Below are positions 45,202-52,987 of a DNA stretch of 64,000 nucleotides, piece by piece. Numbering within the stretch: position 1 is the stretch's first letter; each line of letters starts with the position of its first letter. This DNA is from Thermoleptolyngbya sichuanensis A183 (GTDB lineage: Bacteria; Cyanobacteriota; Cyanobacteriia; Elainellales; Elainellaceae), in the NCBI RefSeq assembly GCF_013177315.1, contig NZ_CP053661.1:3348001-3412000 (forward strand). The letters run 5' to 3'. Both the position numbers and the translations under genes were made by a program. The notes under the pieces are model-generated. The model had not been told where the DNA came from. It saw only the letters and a program-made list of their open reading frames with translations, and made no database searches.

Positions 45202-45653
45202 ACGCTCCCCAACAATCCGCTCAAGACTTGCGGACCCGATCTGCCCTGCCAGAATCACCAGGGCCTTGTCGATGTCGCGGATTTTGATGCTCCGCAGGGC
45301 AATGAGCAGGGATTTTAGCAGCGCTACTTCATCATCGGTGAGGTGGGTCGTGGGTTATTCCTCCTCTTTTGAATATATGTACTTATAAGTACCTTACCCT
45401 AATTAAAACATAAGGAAATAGCCTTGAATAGAGGCAAGCAGGGATTATTCGCGTGGTTACGAAGAAAAATCAAGTAACGATTGATCTATCCGACGAGATT
45501 CGGGACAAGATTAAGGCGATCGCCCCACTCGTTTTACCCACTCGTTTTACCTACTCGTTCTACACTGAGATAACAAGCGAGAGCCAGCGCGATCGCCCCA
45601 AATCACCATAGATCATCTGCCAGTCCTACCCCATCTCGCCTTTTCAAACACCC
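45202..45653. pseudogene. gene debris, possible toxin-antitoxin remnants
   Basis: On the minus strand, about 45205-45357 reads as helical peptide (LTDDEVALLKSLLIALRS and IDKALVILAGQIGS) but is cut off after a GGAGGAATAA without a start codon. On the plus strand a frame from GTG 45453 begins VTKKNQVTIDLSDEIRDKI, like a ribbon-helix-helix or antitoxin N-terminus, and then runs into repeat-like sequence. An inverted TATGTACTTATAAGTACC lies near 45376. None looks functional. Confidence 0.35.
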
Positions 45654-47054
45654 TTGACCGCTCTTAAAAACGAGTCTCCGTCGGGTTCCCCAAGCCTTTC
45701 CCAAACTGAGTTGCGGCCCATCGTGCGATCGCAACTCCAGCTATTGCTAGAAGCCAACAACCTGCCAGAAGCCAAAGCCCTGCTCGCGCCCGCACAGCCG
45801 GCCGACATTGCCGAAGCAATCGAGGATTTGCCCAACCCTCTACAGGCGATCGCCTTTCGCCTGTTGCCCAAAGACGAAGCCATTGAGGTGTACGAATACC
45901 TCGACCTAGAGGTACAGCAATCGCTGATCGAAGAGTTTCGCGGCCAGGACGTGCTGGATATCGTGGAGCAGATGTCGCCCGACGACCGCGCCCGCCTGTT
46001 CGACGAGCTGCCCGCTAAGGTCGTGACGCGGCTATTGTCGCAGCTTAGCCCCAAGGAGCGTGGCGCAACGGCCCTGCTGCTGGGCTATGAACCGGGCACC
46101 GCTGGGCGCATCATGACCCCCGAATACATTTCCCTAGAGGAAGGGTGGGACGCAACCCAGGCGCTCGCGCACATCCGCAGCCTCGCCCGCGCCAGCGAAA
46201 TGATCTATTACCTCTACGTCACGGACAGCTCCCGGCGGCTGACGGGCATCCTCTCCCTGCGCGACCTAGTGGTAGCCCAGCCAGAGCAGACCATCGGCGA
46301 CATTATGGTGCGCGAGGTGGTCAGCGTGCAAACAGACACAGCCCAAGAAGACGTGGCGCGGCTGATCCAGCGGTACGACTTTTTGGCGCTGCCCGTGGTG
46401 GATGCCGAGCGACGGCTGGTGGGCATTGTCACGGTAGACGACGTGCTGGATGTGCTGGAGGCTGAGGCCACGAAAGAGATCTACCAACTGGGCGGCGTGC
46501 AGTCGGGCGATGCCAGCTACTTTCAGACCAATCTGCTGACGGTGGCACAGCGGCGGGTGGTCTGGCTGCTGGTGCTGCTGATTACCAATACGGGGACGAG
46601 TGCCGTGATTCGCAGCCAGCAGGACGTACTGGAGCAGGTGGTAGCCCTGACGGCGTTTATCCCGCTGCTGATTGGCACGGGCGGCAACGTGGGCGCACAG
46701 TCGTCTACAGTCATCATTCGCGGGCTGAATACTGACGAACTGCGCTCTACTAAACCCTGGGCGGTGATAGGACGAGAGGCGATCGCCGGGGCGTTTCTGG
46801 GCATCATGCTAGGCGCGGTAGTGCTGCTGTGGGCGTATCTGTTGCAGGGAAATCTCGTAGTGGCGATCGCCGTCGGTACGAGTCTGGTGAGCATTTCCGT
46901 CTTGGCTTCAGTGGCGGGTTCTAGCCTGCCCTTCCTGTTCCAGCGGCTGGGGTTCGACCCCGCCCTCATGTCGGCCCCGTTCATCACCACGTTTGTTGAT
47001 GTCCTCGGCGTGATGATTTACTTAAACGTGGCTCGGCTGATCCTCAAGCTGTAG
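45654..47054 (+). CDS. mgtE: magnesium transporter MgtE
   Basis: 466 residues, normal for MgtE. N-terminal superhelical domain (about 20-145; LPNPLQAIAFRLLPKDEA, LFDELPAKVV), two CBS domains (150-275; IMTPEYISL and IMVREVVSV) that sense magnesium, and a five-helix pore (about 300-466) with the selectivity segment GGNVGAQSST. The protein is a Mg2+ channel gated by intracellular Mg2+. The start is TTG at 45654, unusual but giving the expected length. Duplicate GAGAAGAAGGGTT units lie just after the stop (47063-47090). Confidence 0.93.
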   Translation: MTALKNESPSGSPSLSQTELRPIVRSQLQLLLEANNLPEAKALLAPAQPADIAEAIEDLPNPLQAIAFRLLPKDEAIEVYEYLDLEVQQSLIEEFRGQDVLDIVEQMSPDDRARLFDELPAKVVTRLLSQLSPKERGATALLLGYEPGTAGRIMTPEYISLEEGWDATQALAHIRSLARASEMIYYLYVTDSSRRLTGILSLRDLVVAQPEQTIGDIMVREVVSVQTDTAQEDVARLIQRYDFLALPVVDAERRLVGIVTVDDVLDVLEAEATKEIYQLGGVQSGDASYFQTNLLTVAQRRVVWLLVLLITNTGTSAVIRSQQDVLEQVVALTAFIPLLIGTGGNVGAQSSTVIIRGLNTDELRSTKPWAVIGREAIAGAFLGIMLGAVVLLWAYLLQGNLVVAIAVGTSLVSISVLASVAGSSLPFLFQRLGFDPALMSAPFITTFVDVLGVMIYLNVARLILKL

Positions 47055-47240
47055 CAGAGTTGGAGAAGAAGGGTTGAGAAGAAGGGTTGATTAGATGCCT
47101 CCGAATCTTCAGTTTTTTTTGAAGAACGGAATCTAGCATCAGCGCAAGACCCAGAAGCCTGCGAGATTGGTGCAATATGAAAGGGGAAGAGTAAGCTTTG
47201 GGCCAGTCATATAGCCTGCAACTGACTTGCCCAGTAGGAT

Positions 47241-47333
47241 TAGGACTTACGCAGTTGAACGATTTCTCGCGGGCTGCGCCCGCGAGAAATCGTTCAGAAC
47301 CTAGAAAGATTATCGCAAGTGCGTAAGTCCTGA
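47241..47333 (-). mobile_element. 91-bp inverted-repeat element, family 3, copy C
   Basis: Inverted relative to copy B: TAGGACTTACGCAG left, GTGCGTAAGTCCT right, with the hairpin CGATTTCTCGCGGGC. It ends 40 bases before the ribonuclease Z start. Otherwise the 47055-47373 gap shows only the repeat after mgtE. Confidence 0.8.
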
Positions 47334-47373
47334 GGATAGGAAACACGTTGAGCATGGGGGATAAAGTCGGGCT

Positions 47374-48354
47374 TTGCAAATTACGTTTTTGGGAACCAGT
47401 TCGGGGGTGCCAACGCGATCGCGCAATGTGTCGAGCATCGCGCTGCAACTGCCGCAGCGGGCAGAAACCTGGCTGTTTGACTGTGGCGAAGGCACTCAGC
47501 ATCAGATTTTGCGGAGCGATATCCGCATCAGCCAGATCAGCCGCATTTTTATTACCCATATGCACGGCGACCACATCTACGGGCTGATGGGGCTGCTGTC
47601 GAGCATTGGGCTGGCGGGCAACCCCACGCGCATCGATGTCTATGGCCCGCCAAAGCTGGATGACTATTTGCGGGCCTGCGGCCGCTATTCCCAGACCCAC
47701 TTCTCCTATCCTGTCAAGGTTCACACGGTCGAACCGGGTGTGGTGTTTGAAGATGCCGAGTATGTGGTGAGCTGCGAGGCGCTGACGCACCGCGTTCCAG
47801 CCTTTGGCTATCGCGTATCAGAAAAAGACCGACCCGGCCGCTTCAACGTAGAGCAAGCCGAGGCACTGGGCATTCCCTCTGGCCCGCTCTATGGTCGGCT
47901 GAAACGGGGGGAAGTGGTGACGCTGCCCGACGGCCGCCAGATCAATGGCGCAGACCTCTGCGGCGAGGTGCAGATCGGGCGCAAGTTTGTCTATTGCACA
48001 GATACCATTTACTGCGACAGTGCGGTGGAACTGGCGCGGGATGCCGATGTGCTGGTTCACGAGGCGACGTTTGCCCATCAAGATGCCGAACTGGCCTATC
48101 AGCGGCTCCATTCCACCTCCACAATGGCGGCACAGGTGGCGCTGAATGCGGGCGTGCAGCAGCTCATCATGACCCATTTCAGCCCGCGCTATGCCCCTGG
48201 AAATGCGATCGCCCTCGAAGATTTGCTCACCGAGGCCCGCGCTATTTTCCCAAACACCCTTATGGCACAAGATTTTTACACTCACGAAATTCCGCGCCGC
48301 CGCCCCGCTGCCCTCACGGCCAGTCGCCGCCCTCCATCCCCGTCCCGACGCTAA
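47374..48354 (+). CDS. rnz: ribonuclease Z
   Basis: 326 residues, metallo-beta-lactamase fold tRNA 3'-processing endonuclease. The zinc motif THMHGDH is at residues 61-67, with further ligands in [11 protein letters not shown] and MTHFSPRY. The flexible-arm segment (about 150-185) is present. The start is TTG 47374 ([11 protein letters not shown]), which is typical at protein level; the nearby ATG at 47354 is out of frame. The last 25 residues are a basic low-complexity tail beyond the enzyme. Confidence 0.93.
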   Translation: MQITFLGTSSGVPTRSRNVSSIALQLPQRAETWLFDCGEGTQHQILRSDIRISQISRIFITHMHGDHIYGLMGLLSSIGLAGNPTRIDVYGPPKLDDYLRACGRYSQTHFSYPVKVHTVEPGVVFEDAEYVVSCEALTHRVPAFGYRVSEKDRPGRFNVEQAEALGIPSGPLYGRLKRGEVVTLPDGRQINGADLCGEVQIGRKFVYCTDTIYCDSAVELARDADVLVHEATFAHQDAELAYQRLHSTSTMAAQVALNAGVQQLIMTHFSPRYAPGNAIALEDLLTEARAIFPNTLMAQDFYTHEIPRRRPAALTASRRPPSPSRR

Positions 48355-48425
48355 CCCAGCCACTGAATCTCTCAACCATTCGTCCTTCAAACCCAAAATC
48401 CAAAACCCAAAAATCCAGATTCATT

Positions 48426-48516
48426 TAGGACCTACGCAGTTGGACGATTTCTCGCGGGCGCAGCCCGCGAGAAATCGTCCAAAACCCAGACAACTTATCG
48501 CAAGTGCGTAAGTTCT
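48426..48516 (-). mobile_element. 91-bp inverted-repeat element, family 3, copy D
   Basis: TAGGACCTACGCAG left, GTGCGTAAGTTCT right, same interior hairpin, same orientation as copy C. It lies between rnz and bioY. Confidence 0.75.
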
Positions 48517-48637
48517 GTCATTCTATTTCTCGTTCGGGCTTACTATAGAGTCTGAGGTTTTGGGCAACCGCTTGACACATCTACGAAACCATCTCCGTCC
48601 GCTGCCATTTCCTACCCCCAGGCTGCCTGTGCGTCGC

Positions 48638-49222
48638 ATGATCGCCCCCACCGATTTGCTTTGGGCCCTGATCGGGTTGGTGTTGACGATTGGCGGCACG
48701 TTTCTTCGGGCTTCGATTACCAATGCCCCGTGGGAGTGGGCACACAGCGGACTGCAAACGCACTCGCTGGGGGTGACGTTTCAGCTTGGGGCGGTGCTGC
48801 TGGCGGGGTGTCTGGGGGGGCGCAACGCAGCAGCCATGTCTCAGATTGCCTACGTGCTGCTGGGGCTGACGTGGTTCAATATCTTCGCCCAGGGCGGCGG
48901 GCTGGAGTATATTCATCGTCCCAGCTTTGGCTATTTACTGGGGTTCATCCCTGGTGCGTGGATTTGTGGAGCGCTGGCGTTTCGCGTACCGCCCCGGCTG
49001 GAGTCGCTGGCCTTTAGCTGCCTGTGTGGGCTGGTGACGGTGCATCTGGTGGGCATGGCCTATTTGGCGATCGCCCATTCCAGCAACTGGCTCCTGGCTC
49101 CCACGCTGCCACTGGGCCAGCTTCTCATCCTGCATTCCCTCCAGCCACTCCTGGGGCAACTGGCAATTTTGTGCGCCGTCACGGTCGTCTCCTTTGCCCT
49201 GCGACGTCTCTTGTTCTACTGA
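48638..49222 (+). CDS. bioY: biotin transporter BioY
   Basis: 195 residues from ATG 48638, with six membrane helices. The substrate-binding (S) component of an energy-coupling-factor transporter for biotin. The BioY motif is GLEYIHRPSFGYLLGFIPGAW. An open frame extends to TTG 48560 but adds a basic, non-membrane tail and is less likely. No EcfA/T genes are near; BioY may share ECF modules or work alone. It is followed by lspA, an arrangement common in cyanobacteria. Confidence 0.88.
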   Translation: MIAPTDLLWALIGLVLTIGGTFLRASITNAPWEWAHSGLQTHSLGVTFQLGAVLLAGCLGGRNAAAMSQIAYVLLGLTWFNIFAQGGGLEYIHRPSFGYLLGFIPGAWICGALAFRVPPRLESLAFSCLCGLVTVHLVGMAYLAIAHSSNWLLAPTLPLGQLLILHSLQPLLGQLAILCAVTVVSFALRRLLFY

Positions 49223-49300
49223 TACAAATCTAAATTTCTGCAAACTGACCCCTCGCCTGACGGCACTCCGCTTCTCTCTGGCTGCGCTTGACTTAACTAA

Positions 49301-49786
49301 ATGACCATGCCGATTAAAAACTTTCTCTTTTGGGCAGCAGCCGTGTTGGGGGTCGTCTTTGACCAGATCACCAAGATGGCGATCGCCCAAAATATGACGC
49401 TCACCGATCCACCCCAAACTATCCCGCTCTGGGCCGGCGTGTTTCACATCACCTACGTCACCAACAAAGGCGCGGCCTTTAGCTGGTTTAGCGAAGACGG
49501 AAGCTGGCTGCGCTGGCTGTCGCTGGGGGTCAGCCTGGCCCTGGCAGCGCTGGCAATTTGGGGGGCACGGCTGCCTCGCTGGGAGCAGTTGGGCTACGGG
49601 CTGATCATGGCAGGCGCAGTTGGCAACGGCATCGACCGCTTCATGCTGGGAGAAGTGATCGATTTCCTAGACTTTCGCCTGATCCGGTTCCCCATCTTCA
49701 ACTTTGCCGATGTCTTCATCAACCTGGGCATTCTCTGCCTGCTCTTCGTCGCCTTCGGCCCCAGCAGCAGCGACAAAAAATCCTGA
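49301..49786 (+). CDS. lspA: signal peptidase II (lipoprotein)
   Basis: 161 residues, four membrane helices. The aspartyl protease removes signal peptides from prolipoproteins. Conserved segments: VFDQITKMAI, VTNKGAAFSW, MAGAVGNGIDRFMLG (first catalytic Asp) and FNFADVFINLGI (second catalytic Asp). Start ATG 49301; a second ATG follows at 49307. It can process the lipoproteins found in this window (zinc-binding protein, Ycf48, amino-acid-binding protein). Confidence 0.96.
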   Translation: MTMPIKNFLFWAAAVLGVVFDQITKMAIAQNMTLTDPPQTIPLWAGVFHITYVTNKGAAFSWFSEDGSWLRWLSLGVSLALAALAIWGARLPRWEQLGYGLIMAGAVGNGIDRFMLGEVIDFLDFRLIRFPIFNFADVFINLGILCLLFVAFGPSSSDKKS

Positions 49787-49833
49787 ACACCCAGCGCATC
49801 ACCTTCCTTCTTCGGTTTTCCTTCTTCGTCAAA

Positions 49834-49920
49834 ACTTTCGCACTTGCGATAAGCTCTTGGGTTTTGGACAATTTCTCGCGAGCGCAGCCCGCGAGAAATT
49901 GTCCAACTGCGTAAGTCCTA
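49834..49920 (+). mobile_element. 91-bp inverted-repeat element, family 3, copy E (left end worn)
   Basis: The right end TGCGTAAGTCCTA and the hairpin are intact; the left end is reduced to TCGCACTTGCGATAAG. It lies between lspA and the rubredoxin gene. Confidence 0.75.
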
Positions 49921-50046
49921 TTCATTTTTCCTTCTTCGTTCTTCCTTCTTCCTTTTTCGTTCTTCCTACCCCCTTCCGCCGATCCCCCACTGTGTCATAA
50001 TCATTTACATAAATTCTCATCTTGGCCAGGGGAGGCCCGTAGAGCG

Positions 50047-50397
50047 ATGAGTGGTGTAGAAAGCAGTGCAGAGGCAATCGATCCAAGGACGCTCGACCGC
50101 CACGAGTGCGGCGCTTGCGGCTATATCTATGAGCCAGTCAAAGGCGATAGCCTGGGCAAAATTGCAGCCGGAACCCCGTTTGAAGACCTACCGACCGACT
50201 GGCGCTGTCCCGTTTGCGGGGCCCGCACCGCTCGGTTTACAAACATCGGGCCAGCAGGCAGCCCCTCTGGCTTTAAGGAAAACCTGGGCTACGGATTTGG
50301 CGTCAACACGCTCACACCGGGTCAGAAGAATTTGCTGATTTTTGGTGGGCTGGCGATCGCCGTTCTGTTTTTCCTCAGCCTCTACGGCTTGCAGTAG
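50047..50397 (+). CDS. rubA: membrane-anchored rubredoxin
   Basis: 116 residues. Rubredoxin domain (about 17-68) with iron ligands Cys21, Cys24, Cys54 and Cys57 (CGACGYIYEP and CPVCG). A linker leads to a C-terminal membrane helix (about 92-114). In oxygenic phototrophs this thylakoid rubredoxin (RubA/RBD1) is needed for photosystem assembly. It lies next to ycf48 and psbEFLJ, a conserved order. ATG 50047 follows GGGGAGG. Confidence 0.95.
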   Translation: MSGVESSAEAIDPRTLDRHECGACGYIYEPVKGDSLGKIAAGTPFEDLPTDWRCPVCGARTARFTNIGPAGSPSGFKENLGYGFGVNTLTPGQKNLLIFGGLAIAVLFFLSLYGLQ

Positions 50398-50536
50398 GAG
50401 AAGCTTGGAGTCACATATAGCGACTCTGCTCTGGCGACTCCACTCAACAAGCCCGCTTCAGAGGTATTCCAGTCCCAAACCCCTCAGTGAAACTCCTATT
50501 CAACGTTAGCCAACGCGCACAGCGCCCAACAGTTCG

Positions 50537-51556
50537 ATGAATCGACTTCTCCTCTCCTTCCGACGCATTCTCATTTTGCTGGCGGTTCTGGTTCTGTCTA
50601 CCGGATGCTCCCGGGGCTACCTGCCATCCACGAGTTTTAACCCCTGGCAGGTGGTCGAGTTGCCAACTACTGCGACGCTCTCAGACGTGGCGTTTGTTGG
50701 CAATTCGCCTCACGGCTGGCTGGTAGGCAAATCGGCAACGCTGCTGGAAACGCAGGATGGTGGAAAAACCTGGGAACTGCGATCGCTCGATCTGGGCGAT
50801 GACCTGTCCTACAGCTTCACATCCGTCAGCTTTGCCGGAGAGGAAGGCTGGATCGCGGGGCAACCCTCAATCTTGCTGCACACGACCGACGGCGGCAAGT
50901 CCTGGCTGCGGGTGCCGCTGAGCGCCCAGCTACCGGGTTCGCCAAACACGGTAAAAGCGCTCGGTCCTAAGACCGCTGAAATGACCACTGATATCGGAGC
51001 CATCTACCAAACCAAAGACGGCGGACGCTCTTGGCAGGCATTGGTGCAGGAAGCAGTCGGCGTGGTTCGCAACATCTCTCGGTCGGACGATGGGCGCTAT
51101 GTGGCGGTTTCGGCCCGTGGAAACTTCTACTCCACCTGGGAGCCGGGTCAGGATGCCTGGCAGCCACACAATCGAACCAGTTCTCGCCGATTGCAGAATA
51201 TGGGCTTTGCCAAAGATGGCCGGCTCTGGCTGCTGGCGCGGGGTGGGCTAGTGCAGTTCAGCGATTCTGAAGATTACGAAGCCTGGGGAGAGCAGGTCGC
51301 GCCGGAGTTTGCTACAAGCTGGGGCTTGCTCGATCTGGCCTATCGAACCCCTGACGAGATTTGGGTCGCGGGCGGCAGCGGCAACTTGCTTTACAGCGGC
51401 GATGGTGGACAAACCTGGCAAAAGGATCGCGCGGTCGAAGACGTGCCTTCCAATTTCTACAAAATTGTGTTTGACTCACCGGAGCGTGGTTTCATTCTCG
51501 GCCAGGAGGGCAACCTATTGCGCTACGATGCAGACGCGGCTGCCAAAGCAGCTTAG
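50537..51556 (+). CDS. ycf48: photosystem II assembly factor Ycf48 (HCF136)
   Basis: 339-residue lumenal seven-bladed beta-propeller that helps insert pre-D1 into photosystem II reaction-centre complexes. A signal peptide ends in the lipobox LSTGC (Cys24), so it is a lipoprotein. Repeated blades show T-x-D-G-G-K/Q-T-W motifs ([32 protein letters not shown]). It sits between rubredoxin and psbEFLJ as in most cyanobacteria. Confidence 0.96.
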   Translation: MNRLLLSFRRILILLAVLVLSTGCSRGYLPSTSFNPWQVVELPTTATLSDVAFVGNSPHGWLVGKSATLLETQDGGKTWELRSLDLGDDLSYSFTSVSFAGEEGWIAGQPSILLHTTDGGKSWLRVPLSAQLPGSPNTVKALGPKTAEMTTDIGAIYQTKDGGRSWQALVQEAVGVVRNISRSDDGRYVAVSARGNFYSTWEPGQDAWQPHNRTSSRRLQNMGFAKDGRLWLLARGGLVQFSDSEDYEAWGEQVAPEFATSWGLLDLAYRTPDEIWVAGGSGNLLYSGDGGQTWQKDRAVEDVPSNFYKIVFDSPERGFILGQEGNLLRYDADAAAKAA

Positions 51557-51628
51557 CCAACGCAGTTTGATCGAATGCTGAATCTAATATCGAATCTATC
51601 GCGATGAGCAAGAGATGGCTTTACGAGG

Positions 51629-51657
51629 TTGTGACTCTTCCCCTGCTCTCGTATGAT
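51629..51657 (+). promoter_or_regulatory. predicted psbE promoter
   Basis: TTGTGA (51629-51634) and TATGAT (51652-51657) are separated by 17 bases. The first base of psbE is about 40 bases downstream, with GGGAGG as ribosome-binding site. Confidence 0.55.
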
Positions 51658-51696
51658 AAAAGTTATGATTTCGTAGTTTCTTTGGGAGGGATCTGA

Positions 51697-51942
51697 ATGG
51701 CTGGCAGCACTGGAGAACGTCCATTCTCAGACATTGTTACAAGCATCCGGTATTGGGTAATTCACAGCATTACCATTCCGGCTTTGTTTATTGCTGGATG
51801 GCTGTTTGTCAGCACGGGTTTGGCCTACGACGTGTTCGGCACACCGCGTCCGAACGAATACTTCACGCAAGAGCGTCAAGAAGTGCCCATTGTGCAAGAT
51901 CGGTTCACGGCAAAAGAGCAAATCCAGGAATTTTTGAAGTAG
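51697..51942 (+). CDS. psbE: cytochrome b559 alpha subunit
   Basis: 81 residues, normal length. One membrane helix; His23 ([10 protein letters not shown]) ligates the heme together with PsbF. It is an essential photosystem II core subunit. First gene of psbEFLJ, with GGGAGGGATCTGA before ATG. Confidence 0.99.
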   Translation: MAGSTGERPFSDIVTSIRYWVIHSITIPALFIAGWLFVSTGLAYDVFGTPRPNEYFTQERQEVPIVQDRFTAKEQIQEFLK

Positions 51943-51958
51943 CAAGCGACAGTTTATT

Positions 51959-52093
51959 ATGACGAGCAACAATCCCAATCAGCCTGTTTCTTACCCTATT
52001 TTTACCGTTCGCTGGCTGGCGGTTCACACGCTAGCCGTTCCCTCAGTGTTCTTCCTGGGGGCGATCGCCGCAATGCAGTTTATCCAGCGATAG
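51959..52093 (+). CDS. psbF: cytochrome b559 beta subunit
   Basis: 44 residues, beginning [19 protein letters not shown]. One membrane helix; His23 ([11 protein letters not shown]) is the second heme ligand. It lies 16 bases after psbE. Confidence 0.98.
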   Translation: MTSNNPNQPVSYPIFTVRWLAVHTLAVPSVFFLGAIAAMQFIQR

Positions 52094-52102
52094 GAGAGCA
52101 AC

Positions 52103-52222
52103 ATGGAACGCACACCGAATCCCAACAATCAGCCTGTCGAGCTAAACCGCACGTCCCTCTATCTGGGTCTGCTGCTGGTGTTCACGGTTGGTATTCTTTT
52201 TTCTAGCTACTTCTTTAACTAG
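52103..52222 (+). CDS. psbL: photosystem II protein L
   Basis: 39 residues, [20 protein letters not shown] and one membrane helix, ending SSYFFN. PsbL supports the quinone side and dimerisation of photosystem II. GGAGAG precedes ATG; nine bases after psbF. Confidence 0.98.
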   Translation: MERTPNPNNQPVELNRTSLYLGLLLVFTVGILFSSYFFN

Positions 52223-52343
52223 GGCGATCGCTTGTTAGCCGAAATGAGTTTTCATACCTGCTAACAAGCTGTTCTAGTATCCAACTTTCAGATTCGATTT
52301 TGCTGTGTTTTTGGTCAGGTTAGGAGAGTTTCGGAGAGGCATT

Positions 52344-52463
52344 ATGTTGTCAAATGGCAGAATTCCGCTGTGGGTTGTCGGGACGATTGCGGGCCTTGGC
52401 GTGATTGCAATCGTGGGTCTGTTTTTCTATGGTGCCTACGCAGGCATTGGTTCTTCGATCTAG
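52344..52463 (+). CDS. psbJ: photosystem II protein J
   Basis: 39 residues, [19 protein letters not shown] and one membrane helix, ending AYAGIGSSI. PsbJ takes part in photosystem II assembly and plastoquinone exchange. The gap to psbL is 121 bases, wider than the other gaps in the operon. The TAG stop lies in a 14-16-bp repeat. Confidence 0.97.
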   Translation: MLSNGRIPLWVVGTIAGLGVIAIVGLFFYGAYAGIGSSI

Positions 52464-52514
52464 AAAAATCGACTCTAGAAAAATTGACTGAGAAAAGTTG
52501 ACGAAAGTTGACGG
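52455..52514 (+). repeat. degenerate 14-16-bp repeat spanning the psbJ stop codon
   Basis: TCGATCTAGAAAAA, TCGACTCTAGAAAAA, TTGACTGAGAAAAG, TTGACGAAAG: four shrinking units, the first holding the TAG stop. Confidence 0.65.
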
Positions 52515-52580
52515 TTGAAGCACGCCCTGATGCGGCAGGTTTCTGATCAGAATTTCTCTTGAATATTTGTCTTGAATCGT

Positions 52581-52625
52581 AGGCTCCAGTTGGCGGCATC
52601 GCTGCAATACTGGAGCCTTTTTGTG
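52581..52625 (+). terminator. psbEFLJ terminator
   Basis: AGGCTCCAGT and ACTGGAGCCT form a perfect 10-bp stem with an 18-base loop, followed by TTTTTG. Confidence 0.75.
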
Positions 52626-52987
52626 TGAAATCTCTGGCATGAATCCAGTGTGGAACGTGACCCGTGTGGAGCGTGACTGATTGCGATTTTGGATTTTGGA
52701 TTGCTGGTGAAGTGTCTGTAATATCAATTCTTTTAAGTGGAGCTACGAATGAAATTGCTAGAAGCCTTGCAAGCGCTTGACTGGCAATCCAAAATCGCAA
52801 ATCCAAAATCGAGAATTGATATAAGTCCTATGTGAAATTTGCTGGGAACGGACGGGCGGTTGAATGCGTCTCGGTCACTCTCTGGAATCGGTGAAATGCT
52901 CGTTATTGGGTTGAATTTGGAGTTGAATTGTCAATCCTGTCTCGATCCTGTCCCGATAGGAATTTTCCTGAGGCGAAGAACTGAGTA

